Part shown: in pieces, positions 18,467-27,659 of the stretch
Numbering within the stretch: position 1 is the stretch's first letter
Layout of the letters: each line of letters opens with the position of its first letter
Assembly (NCBI GenBank): GCA_003158855.1
Contig: PMLJ01000048.1
Span: forward strand, 101,835-165,834
From: Acidimicrobiaceae bacterium
GTDB lineage: Bacteria > Actinomycetota > Acidimicrobiia > Acidimicrobiales > RAAP-2
Reading direction: 5' to 3'
DNA length: 64,000 bases
The notes under the pieces: generated by a model
The model's database searches: none
What the model was told of the DNA's origin: nothing
The model's input: only the letters and a program-made list of their open reading frames with translations
Made by a program: the position numbers and the translations under genes

Positions 18467-19935
18467 GTCAGGGGAACGAGCTCACCCTCGAACTCGGGCA
18501 CCCCTGACTCGAGCATCAGGAACGTGAGCACCGCCCCGACGCCGAAGAACGCCGCGGCCCACCAGAAGGCCACCGCGTAGCCGTGCAGCGTCGCCTCCGT
18601 GGCGTAGTTGCGCACCACCGTCGCATCGTTGGATCTGGGCAGCTTCGAAAGGGACCGCACCGTCGCCGACACGGCGATGGTGTTGAGCAGCGCGGTCCCC
18701 ATCGAGCCGCCCACCTGCTGGGTCGTGTTCACCAGTGCCGACGCGGCGCCGGCGTCGCGGTGCTCGATCGACGCGGTCGCGCTGGCGATCGCCGGGGCGA
18801 AGATCAGTCCGAGGCCGAGTCCGGTGACGACGAGTCCCGGCAGGACGTGGCCGAAGTAGTCCGAGTTGGGTGGCAACTTCGTGAAGAGCACCATCCCCAT
18901 GGTCGCGAGGACCATCCCGACCGGCACCAGGGGACGTGGACCGACCGTGTGGAGCAGGCGGGCGCTCGCGACGAAGGCCGAGAAGGCGATCGCCGCGACG
19001 AGGGGAAGAAAGGCGATGCCGGTGCGCATGGGGGAAAAGCCCAGCGTGTTCTGCAGGTAGTACGCGAGGAACAGCGAGGCGGCGAAGATGCCGATGTTGG
19101 TGATGAAGAGCGCGACCAGTGATCCGGCGCGGGTCCGATTGCTCAGCAGGCGAAGCGGCAGCAGCGGATGCGTCGAACGCTGCTGCCAGGAGACGAACAG
19201 GATCAGCAGCACGACGCCGAGGATCAGGCTCCCCCAGGTGAGGTGGTTCGACCAACTCGTCGTCACCGCGTGACCGAAACCGTAGACGACGAAGAACAGC
19301 CCGGCACTGGCGAGCACGGTGCCGAGCACGTCGAGACGCGTGCGCTGCTCGCCCTGGGCACTCCGCACGAACAGGGCGACGCCGATGATGGCCACGAGGG
19401 CGAAGAACACGTTGATGAAGAGGCACCAGCGCCACGACATCCACTGGGTCAACGCTCCTCCGAGCAAGAGCCCCACCGCGGCGCCCGATCCGCCGATGGC
19501 GCCGTAGATGGCGAACGCCTTGGCGCGCTCCTTGGGCTCGCCGAACGTGACCGTCAGAGCCGCGAGCGCCGCCGGGGCCAGGAGGGCACCGAAGAGACCC
19601 TGGACCGCTCTCGCGGTGACCAGCATGGAGAAGCTGTTCGCTGCGCCCCCGATCGCCGACGCGACCGCAAAGCCGACGAGGCCGGCGAGCAGGGCGTTGC
19701 GGCGACCCCACAGGTCACTGAGGCGCCCACCGAGCAACAAGAGCGATCCGAACGCCAGCGCGTACGCCGTGATGAGCCACTGCCTGTTCGCCGTCGAGAA
19801 GTGCAGGGCCAGCTGCGCACGAGGAAGCGCGATGTTGATCACCGTGGCGTCCAAGGTAACCATGAGCTGAGCGATGCTCAACACCGCCAACGTCCACCAT
19901 CGACGGGCGCGCGAAGAGACGTGGAAGTCAACCAT
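18463..19935 (-). CDS. MFS transporter, DHA2 (EmrB/QacA) family, 14 TM
   Basis: A 490-residue proton-coupled exporter of the 14-helix DHA2 group. Motif D1/A region: LDATVINIALPRAQ at TM1, GRLSDLWGRRNALL (motif A), and motif C-like GAIGGSGAAVGLLLGGALTQ in TM5. Hydrophobic segments continue to the C-terminus. Members export drugs, dyes or metabolites; the substrate cannot be inferred. No adjacent regulator is evident, and the nearest upstream gene on this strand is etfA, about 100 bp away. Start ATG at 19935 gives MVDFHVSSRARRWWTL. Confidence 0.92.
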   Translation of the reverse strand: MVDFHVSSRARRWWTLAVLSIAQLMVTLDATVINIALPRAQLALHFSTANRQWLITAYALAFGSLLLLGGRLSDLWGRRNALLAGLVGFAVASAIGGAANSFSMLVTARAVQGLFGALLAPAALAALTVTFGEPKERAKAFAIYGAIGGSGAAVGLLLGGALTQWMSWRWCLFINVFFALVAIIGVALFVRSAQGEQRTRLDVLGTVLASAGLFFVVYGFGHAVTTSWSNHLTWGSLILGVVLLILFVSWQQRSTHPLLPLRLLSNRTRAGSLVALFITNIGIFAASLFLAYYLQNTLGFSPMRTGIAFLPLVAAIAFSAFVASARLLHTVGPRPLVPVGMVLATMGMVLFTKLPPNSDYFGHVLPGLVVTGLGLGLIFAPAIASATASIEHRDAGAASALVNTTQQVGGSMGTALLNTIAVSATVRSLSKLPRSNDATVVRNYATEATLHGYAVAFWWAAAFFGVGAVLTFLMLESGVPEFEGELVPLT

Positions 19936-20033
19936 AACCTTCTGACCAGCCTAAAGAGCCCGGGCTCGCCAGCGGCGCATTCGACACAAGACCCTGGCCA
20001 ACGGCTGCGGTCTCCACGCGAACTTCCTGCGAA

Positions 20034-21002
20034 CTAGCCGCGCGCCTTCAATGCTTCGATCAACGCTGGCAGCACCTTGTGCACGTCGCCCACGATGCCG
20101 AAGTCGGCGATCTGGAAGATTGGCGCATCGGCGTCCTTGTTGATCGCGACGATGTTCTTCGAACCCTTCATTCCCACCATGTGCTGGGTGGCGCCCGAGA
20201 TGCCGCACGCGATGTAGACCGTGGGCTTCACGGTCTTGCCGGTCTGGCCCACCTGGTGCGAGTAGGGAACCCAACCGGCGTCGACGATCGCCCGGCTGGC
20301 GCCCGCGGCGCCGCCCAGGAGCTTCGCCGCTTCCTCGATGAGCGCGTACTTGCCGGCTTCACCGAGTCCGCGTCCGCCCGACACGACGACGGCGGCCTCC
20401 TCGAGCTTCGGGCCGGTGCGCTCCTCGACGTGGCTCGTCGTGATCGTGGCGGCACCGGCGGTGCCGGTGTCACCGGCGGGCGCGGCGACCACCGTCGCGG
20501 CGAGCCCCTCGGTCGGCTCGACGACGAACGACTTCGCGCGCACCACGATGATCCCGGGGCCCTCGCCCGTGAAGCGCGCCTTCACTGTTTGGCTGCCGCC
20601 GAAGCCCGGGTGCTCGGTGACGAGACCACCCTCGTCCGAAAGACCGGTCACGTTGGTGAGAACCGGACGGTCCAGACGAGCCGACAGGCGTCCGGCGACG
20701 TCGCGTCCGTCGTAGCTGGTGGGAATCAGGATTGCGTCCGGCGCTCCTTGACTCGCGATCAGCGCGGCGATCGCCGCCGCCACGGGAACCCCGGGCAACG
20801 CGCCATTGAGAGGTCCGACGTCGTACAGGGTTGTCGCGCCGAACTCGCCGGCTTCCTGGCTGAGCGCGGTGGCGTCGTCGCCCCACGTGATCGCCGACAC
20901 GGTGGCGGAAAAGTTGCGCGCGTGACTCAGCAGTTCGAGCGACGTGGTGGTGAGGGTTCCGTTGGATGGCTCGACGACCACCCAGATGTTTGACAGTGAC
21001 AT
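20034..21002 (-). CDS. etfA: Electron transfer flavoprotein, alpha subunit
   Basis: A 322-residue ETF alpha subunit that carries FAD and passes electrons from acyl-CoA dehydrogenases to ETF:quinone oxidoreductase. The C-terminal FAD domain is recognised by [36 protein letters not shown] and [23 protein letters not shown] at 21002 has GGAG about 8 nt upstream, and the gene starts 9 nt after etfB, the usual etfBA order. A likely partner in this window is the acyl-CoA dehydrogenase at 52-53.5 kb. Confidence 0.96.
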   Translation of the reverse strand: MSLSNIWVVVEPSNGTLTTTSLELLSHARNFSATVSAITWGDDATALSQEAGEFGATTLYDVGPLNGALPGVPVAAAIAALIASQGAPDAILIPTSYDGRDVAGRLSARLDRPVLTNVTGLSDEGGLVTEHPGFGGSQTVKARFTGEGPGIIVVRAKSFVVEPTEGLAATVVAAPAGDTGTAGAATITTSHVEERTGPKLEEAAVVVSGGRGLGEAGKYALIEEAAKLLGGAAGASRAIVDAGWVPYSHQVGQTGKTVKPTVYIACGISGATQHMVGMKGSKNIVAINKDADAPIFQIADFGIVGDVHKVLPALIEALKARG

Positions 21003-21011
21003 TTCGCTCTC

Positions 21012-21785
21012 CTACAGAACTTTGATTGACTCGAGGAACGCGACGATCTTCTCGGCGCCATCTCCTTCATCGACGTACTTCTCGCCCGCGGCGCGCGACT
21101 CCGAGGCAACGACCTCGGTGATCTGCTGGCGCGCGCCCGAAGGGCCCACGTCGCTGGCGAGCCCGAGGTCCGCGACGCTCAACACCTCGACGGGCTTGGA
21201 CTTGGCGGCCATGATGCCCTTGAACGACGCGTAGCGGGGCTCAACAACGCCGGCGGTGACGGTGACGACCGCGGGAATCGGTGCCGTGACCTCGTCGTAG
21301 CCGGACTCGGTCTGGCGGTCGACCTTCACGGTCGAGCCTTCGACGGTGACCGACTTGGCGAAGGTGATCGACGGCAGACCGAGCAGCTCGGCGAGCTGGA
21401 CCGGCGTGGTGCCGGTGTAGCCGTCGGACGATTCGGTGGCGCACAGGATCAGGTCCGGCATCGCGCGTCGAATGACGGCGGCGAGCACCTTGGCGGTCCC
21501 GAGCGAATCGGTGCCACGGATCGAGTCGTCACTCACGATGACGGCCTTCGCGGCACCCATGGCGAGCGCATTGCGAAGTCCCGCGACGTCAGCGGCGGAA
21601 CCCATCGAGACGACCGTGACCTCACCACCGCCAGCCTTGTCGACCAGTTGGAGAGCCATTTCGACACCGTAGGTGTCGGCCTCGTCAAGGATCAGCTTGC
21701 CCGAACGATCCAAGTTGTGCGACGCGTCAAACGACTGGGGCGCAGCGGGATCAGGAATTTGTTTTACACAGACGACAACGTTCAT
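21012..21785 (-). CDS. etfB: Electron transfer flavoprotein, beta subunit
   Basis: A 257-residue ETF beta subunit that forms the heterodimer with EtfA and binds AMP. Signatures are MNVVVCVKQIPDPAAPQSF at the N-terminus, NALAMGAAKAVIVSD, and the ETF beta pattern VKVDRQTESGYDEVTAPIPA. ATG at 21785 starts the etfBA operon. The upstream gap to the phosphodiesterase gene is 46 bp and contains the short inverted repeat GCCCT-N7-AGGGC, of unknown relevance. Confidence 0.96.
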   Translation of the reverse strand: MNVVVCVKQIPDPAAPQSFDASHNLDRSGKLILDEADTYGVEMALQLVDKAGGGEVTVVSMGSAADVAGLRNALAMGAAKAVIVSDDSIRGTDSLGTAKVLAAVIRRAMPDLILCATESSDGYTGTTPVQLAELLGLPSITFAKSVTVEGSTVKVDRQTESGYDEVTAPIPAVVTVTAGVVEPRYASFKGIMAAKSKPVEVLSVADLGLASDVGPSGARQQITEVVASESRAAGEKYVDEGDGAEKIVAFLESIKVL

Positions 21786-21831
21786 GCCCTTTAATCTAGG
21801 GCATTACCGACCAGTACAAATCAAATTCCGA

Positions 21832-22512
21832 TCAGCCCGCGAGCGCGAGAGCCGTGGCTGGATCGTCGGTGATGATGCTCTTCACGCCGAGTTCCGCCAT
21901 CTCCTTTATATCCAAGGGATTATTGACCGTCCAGACATTCAGGTCGAGCTCGAGCTCGTTGGCCAGCGCCATCGACTCGGGCCCGACGGTGCTGAAATGC
22001 GCGTTCACCGCGTCAAGGCCCAGCACGTGGGCCTGGGTCATGGCGCTCGCGAGCTCGACATCCCAGACGAGCCAGCCCACGGGCATGGCGTCGTCGAACG
22101 AGCGCACCACCGCGCACGTCGCGAGGTCGAAGCAGGAGATGAGCACCGAATCGGCCCGGTTGACGTCGTGCAGGAGGGTGACGACCTGGCGCGCGAGCTC
22201 CCCCGTTGGCTCGTAGGTCGGCTCACTCGAATGTTGAATGTTCTTGATCTCCACGTTGACCTGGATCCCCCGGCAGGCGTCCAGGGCCACTTGAAGGGTG
22301 GGGACGTAGGAGGGCAGATCGCGTCGCTCGCAGTACGCGATGACGAGGTCGCCAATGACCGGATCGTGGTGAACGACGAGCTCCCCGTCGCCAGTGCGGC
22401 GCACGTCGAGCTCGACGCCGTGGACCCCGATCCCCTTCGCGGCGACGAAAGCGCGAACCGTGTTTTCCCTCTCCACGACGTGCAGTCCCCGGTGGGCGTA
22501 GATCTCGGTCAC
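21832..22512 (-). CDS. Glycerophosphodiester phosphodiesterase
   Basis: A 226-residue GDPD-family TIM-barrel enzyme that releases sn-glycerol 3-phosphate from deacylated phospholipids. The conserved start is IYAHRGLHVVERENTVRAF, followed by GVELDVRRTGDGELVVHHDP (metal-binding Glu/Asp and catalytic His) and later NVEIKNIQ and LDLNVWTVNNP. There is no signal peptide, so it is predicted to be cytosolic. The start is GTG at 22512. It is divergent from whiB1. Confidence 0.92.
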   Translation of the reverse strand: MTEIYAHRGLHVVERENTVRAFVAAKGIGVHGVELDVRRTGDGELVVHHDPVIGDLVIAYCERRDLPSYVPTLQVALDACRGIQVNVEIKNIQHSSEPTYEPTGELARQVVTLLHDVNRADSVLISCFDLATCAVVRSFDDAMPVGWLVWDVELASAMTQAHVLGLDAVNAHFSTVGPESMALANELELDLNVWTVNNPLDIKEMAELGVKSIITDDPATALALAG

Positions 22513-22578
22513 GACCTCGAGTTTGGCAGGTGGGGCCCCAAACCCTCCGGTTAAGGGTAAGAAATGCCTAAAACACCC

Positions 22579-22607
22579 TTGTATTTCAACAGGGACTTAA
22601 GTAAAAT
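22579..22607 (+). promoter_or_regulatory. Predicted promoter of whiB1
   Basis: TTGTAT at 22579-22584 and TAAAAT at 22602-22607 are separated by exactly 17 nt, in AT-rich DNA that stands out from the surrounding sequence. The -10 matches TATAAT in five of six positions; the -35 is weak (TTG conserved). Initiation near 22614 would leave a leader of about 55 nt and places the upstream in-frame ATG at 22564 outside the transcript, which supports the downstream start. Confidence 0.55.
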
Positions 22608-22668
22608 TGAAACTCCCGCCCGCCAAAGCTTTCTGGGAAAGCCACGCGGATTTACCAAAGGATTTGTC

Positions 22669-22965
22669 ATGTCGTTGATCTGGAACCGTACCCACGCCTG
22701 GGATGACGCCGACTGGCGTGCGGCGGCCGCGTGCCGCGATACCGAGCCGGAGCTCTTCTTCCCGGTGGGCACCACCGGCATGGCGACCGACCAGATTGAG
22801 TCCGCCAAGCGGGTCTGTGACAACTGTGACGCCCAGAAGGCCTGCCTGGAGTTCGCCTTGGCGACCAACCAGGAATCGGGCGTCTGGGGCGGAACCACCG
22901 AGGACGAGCGCCGCAAACTGCGCAAGCAGTGGCTGGCCGCGCGTCGCCGCTCCGCCGCGAGTTAG
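22669..22965 (+). CDS. whiB1: WhiB-family iron-sulfur regulator (WhiB1-like)
   Basis: A 98-residue WhiB protein. The four [4Fe-4S] ligands are Cys22 (AACRDTEPELFFPVG), Cys50, Cys53 (VCDNC) and Cys59. They are followed by the G(V/I)WGG turn (SGVWGGTTEDERR) and a basic C-terminal tail. The PELFFPVG block is typical of WhiB1, an essential NO-sensitive regulator that binds the primary sigma factor. ATG at 22669 is chosen because AAAGGA lies 6 nt upstream and family length fits; an ATG at 22564 precedes the predicted promoter. It is tail-to-tail with pdtaS, the arrangement seen for Rv3219/Rv3220c in mycobacteria. Confidence 0.93.
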   Translation: MSLIWNRTHAWDDADWRAAAACRDTEPELFFPVGTTGMATDQIESAKRVCDNCDAQKACLEFALATNQESGVWGGTTEDERRKLRKQWLAARRRSAAS

Positions 22966-24449
22966 AGCCGAGCGGTCGTAGGAACGACCACGCGCACGAA
23001 CGTCCCCCCGCCCTGGGAGTACGGGACCGAGTTCATCTCAATGCTGCCGTGCAGCTGGGTGCGCACGAGGTCGCGCACAATCGAAAGCCCGAGGCTCGTC
23101 GGGACCTCGAGCGAGAAGTCGTCGCCGAGACCGCGGCCGTTATCGCGTATTTCGGCGACGGCGTTGCCGTCCTCTTGATAGAGGTTCAGCGTCACGACGC
23201 CGACGTGATCGTTGGCCGCGCCCCCGAAGTCAACGAAGGCGTGCTCCACGGCGTTGGTGAGCAGCTCCGCGAGCGCCACCGCGAGCGGCGTCGCGAGGTC
23301 GGTGGGCAACGTTCCGAGTTCGCCGTTCACGACAATCTCCACGGGATGCAGGGCCAAGACCGTGTCTTCCACCAGCAGGACGAGCGAACGAACGATTTCG
23401 TCGAAAACCACTTCCTCACCCGGTTCGCGAGAGAGCACCTCGTGCACCACGGCGATCGAGCGTACGCGGCGTTCGGCTTCCTGCAACGCGGTGCGCGTCT
23501 CGATCTCGTCACTGCGCCGGGCCTGCAGGCGCAGCAGCGATGAGATCGTCTGAAGGTTGTTCTTCACGCGGTGGTGGACTTCCCGCACCGCCGCTTCCTT
23601 GCTCAAGACCAGTCGGTTGAGTTGGCGAAGGTCCGAGACGTCTCGCACGAGGACGACAACCCCGGTGACGATGCCGTGGTCGAAGAGCGGGACGCAGTGA
23701 AAGAGGATCGCGACGTCCTGGCCGCGGTCGATCTCCTCCATGGCAGGAATCCCGAACTCGAGCGATCGCTCGACCACGCGCACTCGGAGCCCCAAGGCGC
23801 GAAGGGTGTGGCCCTCCACCGAGGCGTAGATCCCCAACCGGTGCAGCGCGTTCGTCGCGTTGGGCGTCGAGAACTCGACTTCGCCGCGCTCGTCGAGCAG
23901 GAGGATGCCGTCACCCACCCGCGGCATGCCCGGTCCGGCGACGTCATCCTCGCGGTACGGGAACGTCGCGTCGGCGACCATCGAGCACAGGCGCTCGAAG
24001 ATTGAGAGGTACACCTGCTCGTAGAGCGACGCCGGTCCGTGCAGCGGACCCTGCAGGCGCACGAGCACGGCCACGATCTTGCCGTCGAAGCTCACGGGCA
24101 CGCACCAGACCGGCACCGCACCTTCGATCTTGTCGATCTTCAACTCTCCGACGACGCGCGCGCCGCTCTCGATCGCCAGGCCCACGAGGGGCCAGGCGTC
24201 GGGCTCTTGGATGGTCCCGACCAGGTCGTCGTTCAGCAACGTCGATCGGTTGTTCGGCCGCATCTGGCCCAGGACGACGAAGTCCCCGGACCCGCGATCG
24301 GAGGGCTCATCGACCTTCGCCATCAGCAGCATGTCGGAGAACGAAAGGTCCGACAACAGCGACCACGACGCCGTGAGGCGAAGAAGGTGGTCGATCGCCG
24401 CGTCGTCGAGCTTCGTGCGCGATGAGGCGAGTTCGGCGAGGGTGGCCAT
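22962..24449 (-). CDS. pdtaS: Sensor histidine kinase, PdtaS-like
   Basis: A 495-residue cytosolic sensor kinase. An N-terminal GAF-like domain (residues about 1-150) is followed by a PAS-like domain (GDGILLLDERGEVEFSTPNA, about 180-290), a HisKA_2 dimerisation domain with the phosphoacceptor in REVHHRVKNNLQTISSLLRL, and an HATPase domain (LTNAVEHAF, EIRDNGRGLG, TSLGLSIVRDLV). PdtaS phosphorylates the ANTAR antiterminator PdtaR, which is not in this window. ATG at 24449 overlaps the stop of the upstream PHP gene (ATGA) and was preferred to the longer open frame. The 3' end overlaps whiB1 by 4 nt. Confidence 0.9.
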   Translation of the reverse strand: MATLAELASSRTKLDDAAIDHLLRLTASWSLLSDLSFSDMLLMAKVDEPSDRGSGDFVVLGQMRPNNRSTLLNDDLVGTIQEPDAWPLVGLAIESGARVVGELKIDKIEGAVPVWCVPVSFDGKIVAVLVRLQGPLHGPASLYEQVYLSIFERLCSMVADATFPYREDDVAGPGMPRVGDGILLLDERGEVEFSTPNATNALHRLGIYASVEGHTLRALGLRVRVVERSLEFGIPAMEEIDRGQDVAILFHCVPLFDHGIVTGVVVLVRDVSDLRQLNRLVLSKEAAVREVHHRVKNNLQTISSLLRLQARRSDEIETRTALQEAERRVRSIAVVHEVLSREPGEEVVFDEIVRSLVLLVEDTVLALHPVEIVVNGELGTLPTDLATPLAVALAELLTNAVEHAFVDFGGAANDHVGVVTLNLYQEDGNAVAEIRDNGRGLGDDFSLEVPTSLGLSIVRDLVRTQLHGSIEMNSVPYSQGGGTFVRVVVPTTARL

Positions 24450-25324
24450 CAGAGGGCCCGCAGGGGAACGAGCTGACGCTGGCGGTTCGTGTAAGTGGCG
24501 AGCTCGGTGACGCCTCGCGCCTCGAGAAGGTCTGCCAGGTCGCCCGCCCGCTCTCCGACGCGCTCGAGCCGGTGGGCGTCGCTCGCCGTCGTGAACGTGA
24601 GTCCACCGGCCACTAATCGGTCGAGGAAACCTTCGGCTGGGTACTGCTCGCCGACGGGCTTCACCCAACCCGCCGACGAGCACTCGATCGACACGTCGGC
24701 GGACGCGGCGGCGCCGGCCATGCGGTCCCAGTGCTCGGCGGGGTTCGGAGAGAAGAAACCGGCGACCTTGATGAGATCCGGGTGCGCCAGCACGTCGACC
24801 GAGTTCGACGCCGCGAGCTCCTCGAGGGCCTCCGCGTAGTCGGCCCAGCACCGGTCGACGTCGCGAACGCTCCACTCGTGCATCTGGACCTCGTTGTCGA
24901 TGTCGTCGAACTGCCACGTTCCGAGCCAGTGCACCGATCCGATCAGGACGTCGAACGGGTACTGCGCGAGCAGCGCGGAAACCTCGTCCATCTGTCCGCG
25001 GTAGTAGTCGACCTCCAGGCCGATCTTCACGGGCAGTCCCTGGTCCTTCGCGGCCTGGGCCAGGTTGACGTACTCCTCGAGGGAGTTTTTCGCGTGAAAG
25101 TTGAAATACTCGGCCATGATCGGGCTCGTCGGCTCGTGGCCGAAGCGCTCCCAGAACGGTCCGACGGTCGACATCACGTCGACGAAACGGTGGGCGTGCT
25201 CGGTGAGGGCGAGTTCGGTGACGCCGTGGATCGCGGCCTCGTCGCAGTACGTGGCGATCTGGTCGAGATCGAACCAGACCGATGACTTCGAATGCGGCCA
25301 GAGATGCAGGTGGTAGTCAATCAC
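24449..25324 (-). CDS. PHP-domain phosphoesterase, histidinol-phosphatase (HisJ)-like
   Basis: A 291-residue PHP-fold metallohydrolase. Metal ligands are visible in IDYHLHLWPHS, LALTEHAHRF, KIGLEVDYYRG, IGSVHWLG, LAHPDLIK and TASDAHRLERVG. The pattern matches HisJ-type histidinol phosphatases, but there is no his operon here, so phosphoesterase activity on another substrate is possible. The start is GTG at 25324, 18 nt after the DUF3107 stop; the stop is coupled to pdtaS by ATGA. The order DUF3107 - PHP - pdtaS looks like one operon. Confidence 0.85.
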   Translation of the reverse strand: MIDYHLHLWPHSKSSVWFDLDQIATYCDEAAIHGVTELALTEHAHRFVDVMSTVGPFWERFGHEPTSPIMAEYFNFHAKNSLEEYVNLAQAAKDQGLPVKIGLEVDYYRGQMDEVSALLAQYPFDVLIGSVHWLGTWQFDDIDNEVQMHEWSVRDVDRCWADYAEALEELAASNSVDVLAHPDLIKVAGFFSPNPAEHWDRMAGAAASADVSIECSSAGWVKPVGEQYPAEGFLDRLVAGGLTFTTASDAHRLERVGERAGDLADLLEARGVTELATYTNRQRQLVPLRAL

Positions 25325-25342
25325 GGCGGTCCCCTCAGGGGA

Positions 25343-25576
25343 TCAGGCGTTGCCGAAGCCGACGACGCGCTCGCTCGCCGACGTTGCGAACTCCACGTAG
25401 GAGATGCGCGAGGCGGGGACGCCGACCCGGCGGCCCTTTCGATCGGTGAGCCAGAGGATGTGGTCGCTCGCGAGGGCGGCCTCGACTTCCTTCATGATCT
25501 GCTCTCGATTGGCGTCCTCGGGAAGTTCGACCTCGAGTTCCTTCATCGACTGCACGATGCCAATACGAATATCCAT
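25343..25576 (-). CDS. DUF3107 family protein
   Basis: A 77-residue small conserved actinobacterial protein of the DUF3107 type (Rv3208A/TB9.4-like). It begins MDIRIGIVQSMKELEVELPE, with an ATP-synthase-epsilon-like beta/alpha pattern, and ends GRRVGVPASRISYVEF plus a short tail. Function is unknown. It is the first gene of the unit leading to the PHP phosphoesterase and pdtaS and is divergent from the dNTPase gene, with about 50 bp between them. Confidence 0.88.
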   Translation of the reverse strand: MDIRIGIVQSMKELEVELPEDANREQIMKEVEAALASDHILWLTDRKGRRVGVPASRISYVEFATSASERVVGFGNA

Positions 25577-25627
25577 TACGACTCCTCTGTCACGATGGCG
25601 ACTTTCCCCATGTTACGGCGTTGGGGC

Positions 25628-26794
25628 ATGATTGATTTCGTGAGCAGTGAATCGATCTCCGATCGCAACCGGCGCTGGGCCGCGACGATGGAGGGCTACG
25701 AAGGCGGAGCCGACGACGTCACCGTCGCCCACCAGGACTCGAAAGCGACGATCAACGTCGAGGGGGTGACGAGCGCCACCATCACCGGAACGCTTCGCGA
25801 GCGCGAGGCGCAGCTCGACGCGCAGCTCGTGAACGGCGCCACCCGCTCGCGTGGCGCGGGTGCGCGAGTGCGCGAGGAGGCGCCCGACGAGTACCGAACC
25901 TGCTTCGAACGCGACCGTGACCGGATCCTGCACTCGAGCGCGTTTCGCCGCCTCGCCGGAAAGACCCAGGTCTTCGTCTTTCCTGACGATCACATGCGCA
26001 CCCGGCTCACCCACGCCCTGGAAGTCGCCCAGGTGGCGACCGGCGTGGCGCGCGCGGTGGGTCTCAACGTGGCGCTGACCGAAGCGATCGCGCTCGGCCA
26101 CGACTGCGGCCACGGGCCCGGGGGCCACGCCAGCGAGGAGGCGCTCGAGCCGTACGTGCTCGGTGGATTCGATCACGCGACGTGGGGCGCCGACGTGTCG
26201 CTCCTGCCCCTCAATCTCTGCCTCGAGACCCTCGACGGCATTCGCAACCACTCCTGGTCGCGACCCGCTCCCGGCACCCCCGAAGGTGAGGTCGTCAGTT
26301 GGGCCGACCGCATTGCCTACGTCTGCCACGACTTCGAGGACGCGGTATCGGCCGGCATAGTGAGCGCGGACGATCTTCCCGCGCTCGTGCGCGATCGCTG
26401 CGGCGTGCGACGCGGCCAGCAACTCGGCGCCTTCATCAACACCATGATCCGAACGATTCGACTGACCGGCGTTATCGGGATGGACGCGCGCCACGCCGAG
26501 GCGCTCGCGGCGTTCCGGTCGTTCAACTACGAGTCGATCTACCTGCGCAGCGCTTCGCGCCAGCAGGCGTCGGCGGTCGTCGGGATGCTGCGGGCGCTCG
26601 TCGAGTACTACGCCGCCCATCCCCGGCTCATCCCCGACGTCGCCGAACAAGACAGCGACGTCGAAAGCCCGTCGCGTGCGCTCGCGGAGGCGGTGGCCTA
26701 CGTCGCGGGCATGACCGACCGGTTCGCGTGCCGCAGCGCGGTGTCGCTACTCGACTGGCCCATTGATCGACTGCCCAACGGGATTGACCGCTAG
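25628..26794 (+). CDS. dgt: Deoxyguanosinetriphosphate triphosphohydrolase-like protein
   Basis: A 388-residue HD-domain dNTP triphosphohydrolase that converts dNTPs to deoxynucleosides and triphosphate. Motifs are FERDRDRILHSSAFRRLAGK, RTRLTHALEVAQV (first His), LGHDCGHGPGGHASEEAL (HD pair) and RNHSWSRP. It matches the type-2 Dgt-like subfamily common in actinobacteria. Start choice is uncertain: ATG at 25628, ATG at 25610 and GTG at 25640 are in frame, none with a strong Shine-Dalgarno. Its stop shares CTAG at 26791-26794 with the SDR gene. Confidence 0.9.
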   Translation: MIDFVSSESISDRNRRWAATMEGYEGGADDVTVAHQDSKATINVEGVTSATITGTLREREAQLDAQLVNGATRSRGAGARVREEAPDEYRTCFERDRDRILHSSAFRRLAGKTQVFVFPDDHMRTRLTHALEVAQVATGVARAVGLNVALTEAIALGHDCGHGPGGHASEEALEPYVLGGFDHATWGADVSLLPLNLCLETLDGIRNHSWSRPAPGTPEGEVVSWADRIAYVCHDFEDAVSAGIVSADDLPALVRDRCGVRRGQQLGAFINTMIRTIRLTGVIGMDARHAEALAAFRSFNYESIYLRSASRQQASAVVGMLRALVEYYAAHPRLIPDVAEQDSDVESPSRALAEAVAYVAGMTDRFACRSAVSLLDWPIDRLPNGIDR

Positions 26795-27636
26795 GGCTTG
26801 GTCGCCTTTTCGAGGTTGATCCCCGGAGGCGGTCCGCCGTCCATCCAGGCGGCTCGCTGCTCGGTGGTGCGGATGGCGGCGTGCTCGTGGGTGAGGATCC
26901 AGAACAACTTGTTGCGGATCGCGGTCTCGACCGCGATGGCGACCTCCGACGCGTCGATGCCGGCGTTCACCGCAGCGGACGCGAAGTCCGTGGCGGCCTT
27001 GGTCGCCGGCTTCTCGGTGTAGTTCACGAGCTCGTCGGGCATGTTGCGGTGCGACTCGTGGATCCGGGTGCGGACGAATCCGGGACAGAGCGCCGACACG
27101 CCCACGTTCCTTCCGCTGAGCAGAAGCTCGTGAAACAGGCACTCGGAGATTCCCACCACCGCGAACTTGCTCGCGCAGTAGGCGCCCATCCCCGGAACGC
27201 CGCCAAGCCCCGCCAGCGAACCCGTGTTGACGACGTGGCCCTCGTTCTGTTCGAGGAAGATCGGAACGAAGGCGTTGATGCCGTTGATCACGCCGTCGAC
27301 GTTGACACCCATGACCCAGTCCCACACCTTCTTCGGCGTTCCAATGGCCGGGCCGCCTCCCACGCCCGCGTTGTTGAAGATCACGTGCGCGGTGCCGAAC
27401 TCGGCGAGTGCGGCGTCGCGAAGGGCCAGCACGTCGGCTTCCTTGCTCACGTCGCCCACGACCCCGATGGCGTTGGCGCCTTCGCTTCGCAGGTCCTCGA
27501 GAGCGGCGAACAGGGGCTCGGACTCGATGTCGCCGAGAACCAGGTTCATGCCCGACGACGCGAGCTGACGCGCGGTGGCGAGTCCGATGCCGCTCGCCCC
27601 ACCGGTTATTACCGCAGTCTTTCCTTGTAGCTCCAC
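26791..27636 (-). CDS. Short-chain dehydrogenase/reductase
   Basis: A 281-residue classical SDR. The NAD(P)-binding TGGASGIGLATA is at about 11-22, followed by NNAGVGGGPAIG, the catalytic Ser in NTGSLAGLGG and the YxxxK motif YCASKFAV. The acidic residue in LVLGDIESE suggests NAD rather than NADP. The C-terminal region has no further domain. Start is GTG at 27636. The substrate is unknown; many actinobacterial homologues act on sterol- or lipid-derived alcohols. Confidence 0.9.
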   Translation of the reverse strand: MELQGKTAVITGGASGIGLATARQLASSGMNLVLGDIESEPLFAALEDLRSEGANAIGVVGDVSKEADVLALRDAALAEFGTAHVIFNNAGVGGGPAIGTPKKVWDWVMGVNVDGVINGINAFVPIFLEQNEGHVVNTGSLAGLGGVPGMGAYCASKFAVVGISECLFHELLLSGRNVGVSALCPGFVRTRIHESHRNMPDELVNYTEKPATKAATDFASAAVNAGIDASEVAIAVETAIRNKLFWILTHEHAAIRTTEQRAAWMDGGPPPGINLEKATKP

Positions 27637-27659
27637 AACCGCCCCCTGTGTTTGATGGA

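Noticed and set aside
19936..20033. Possible tRNA or small RNA in the gap between the MFS gene and etfA
   Set aside because: No cloverleaf pairing or CCA-end pattern could be drawn by hand.
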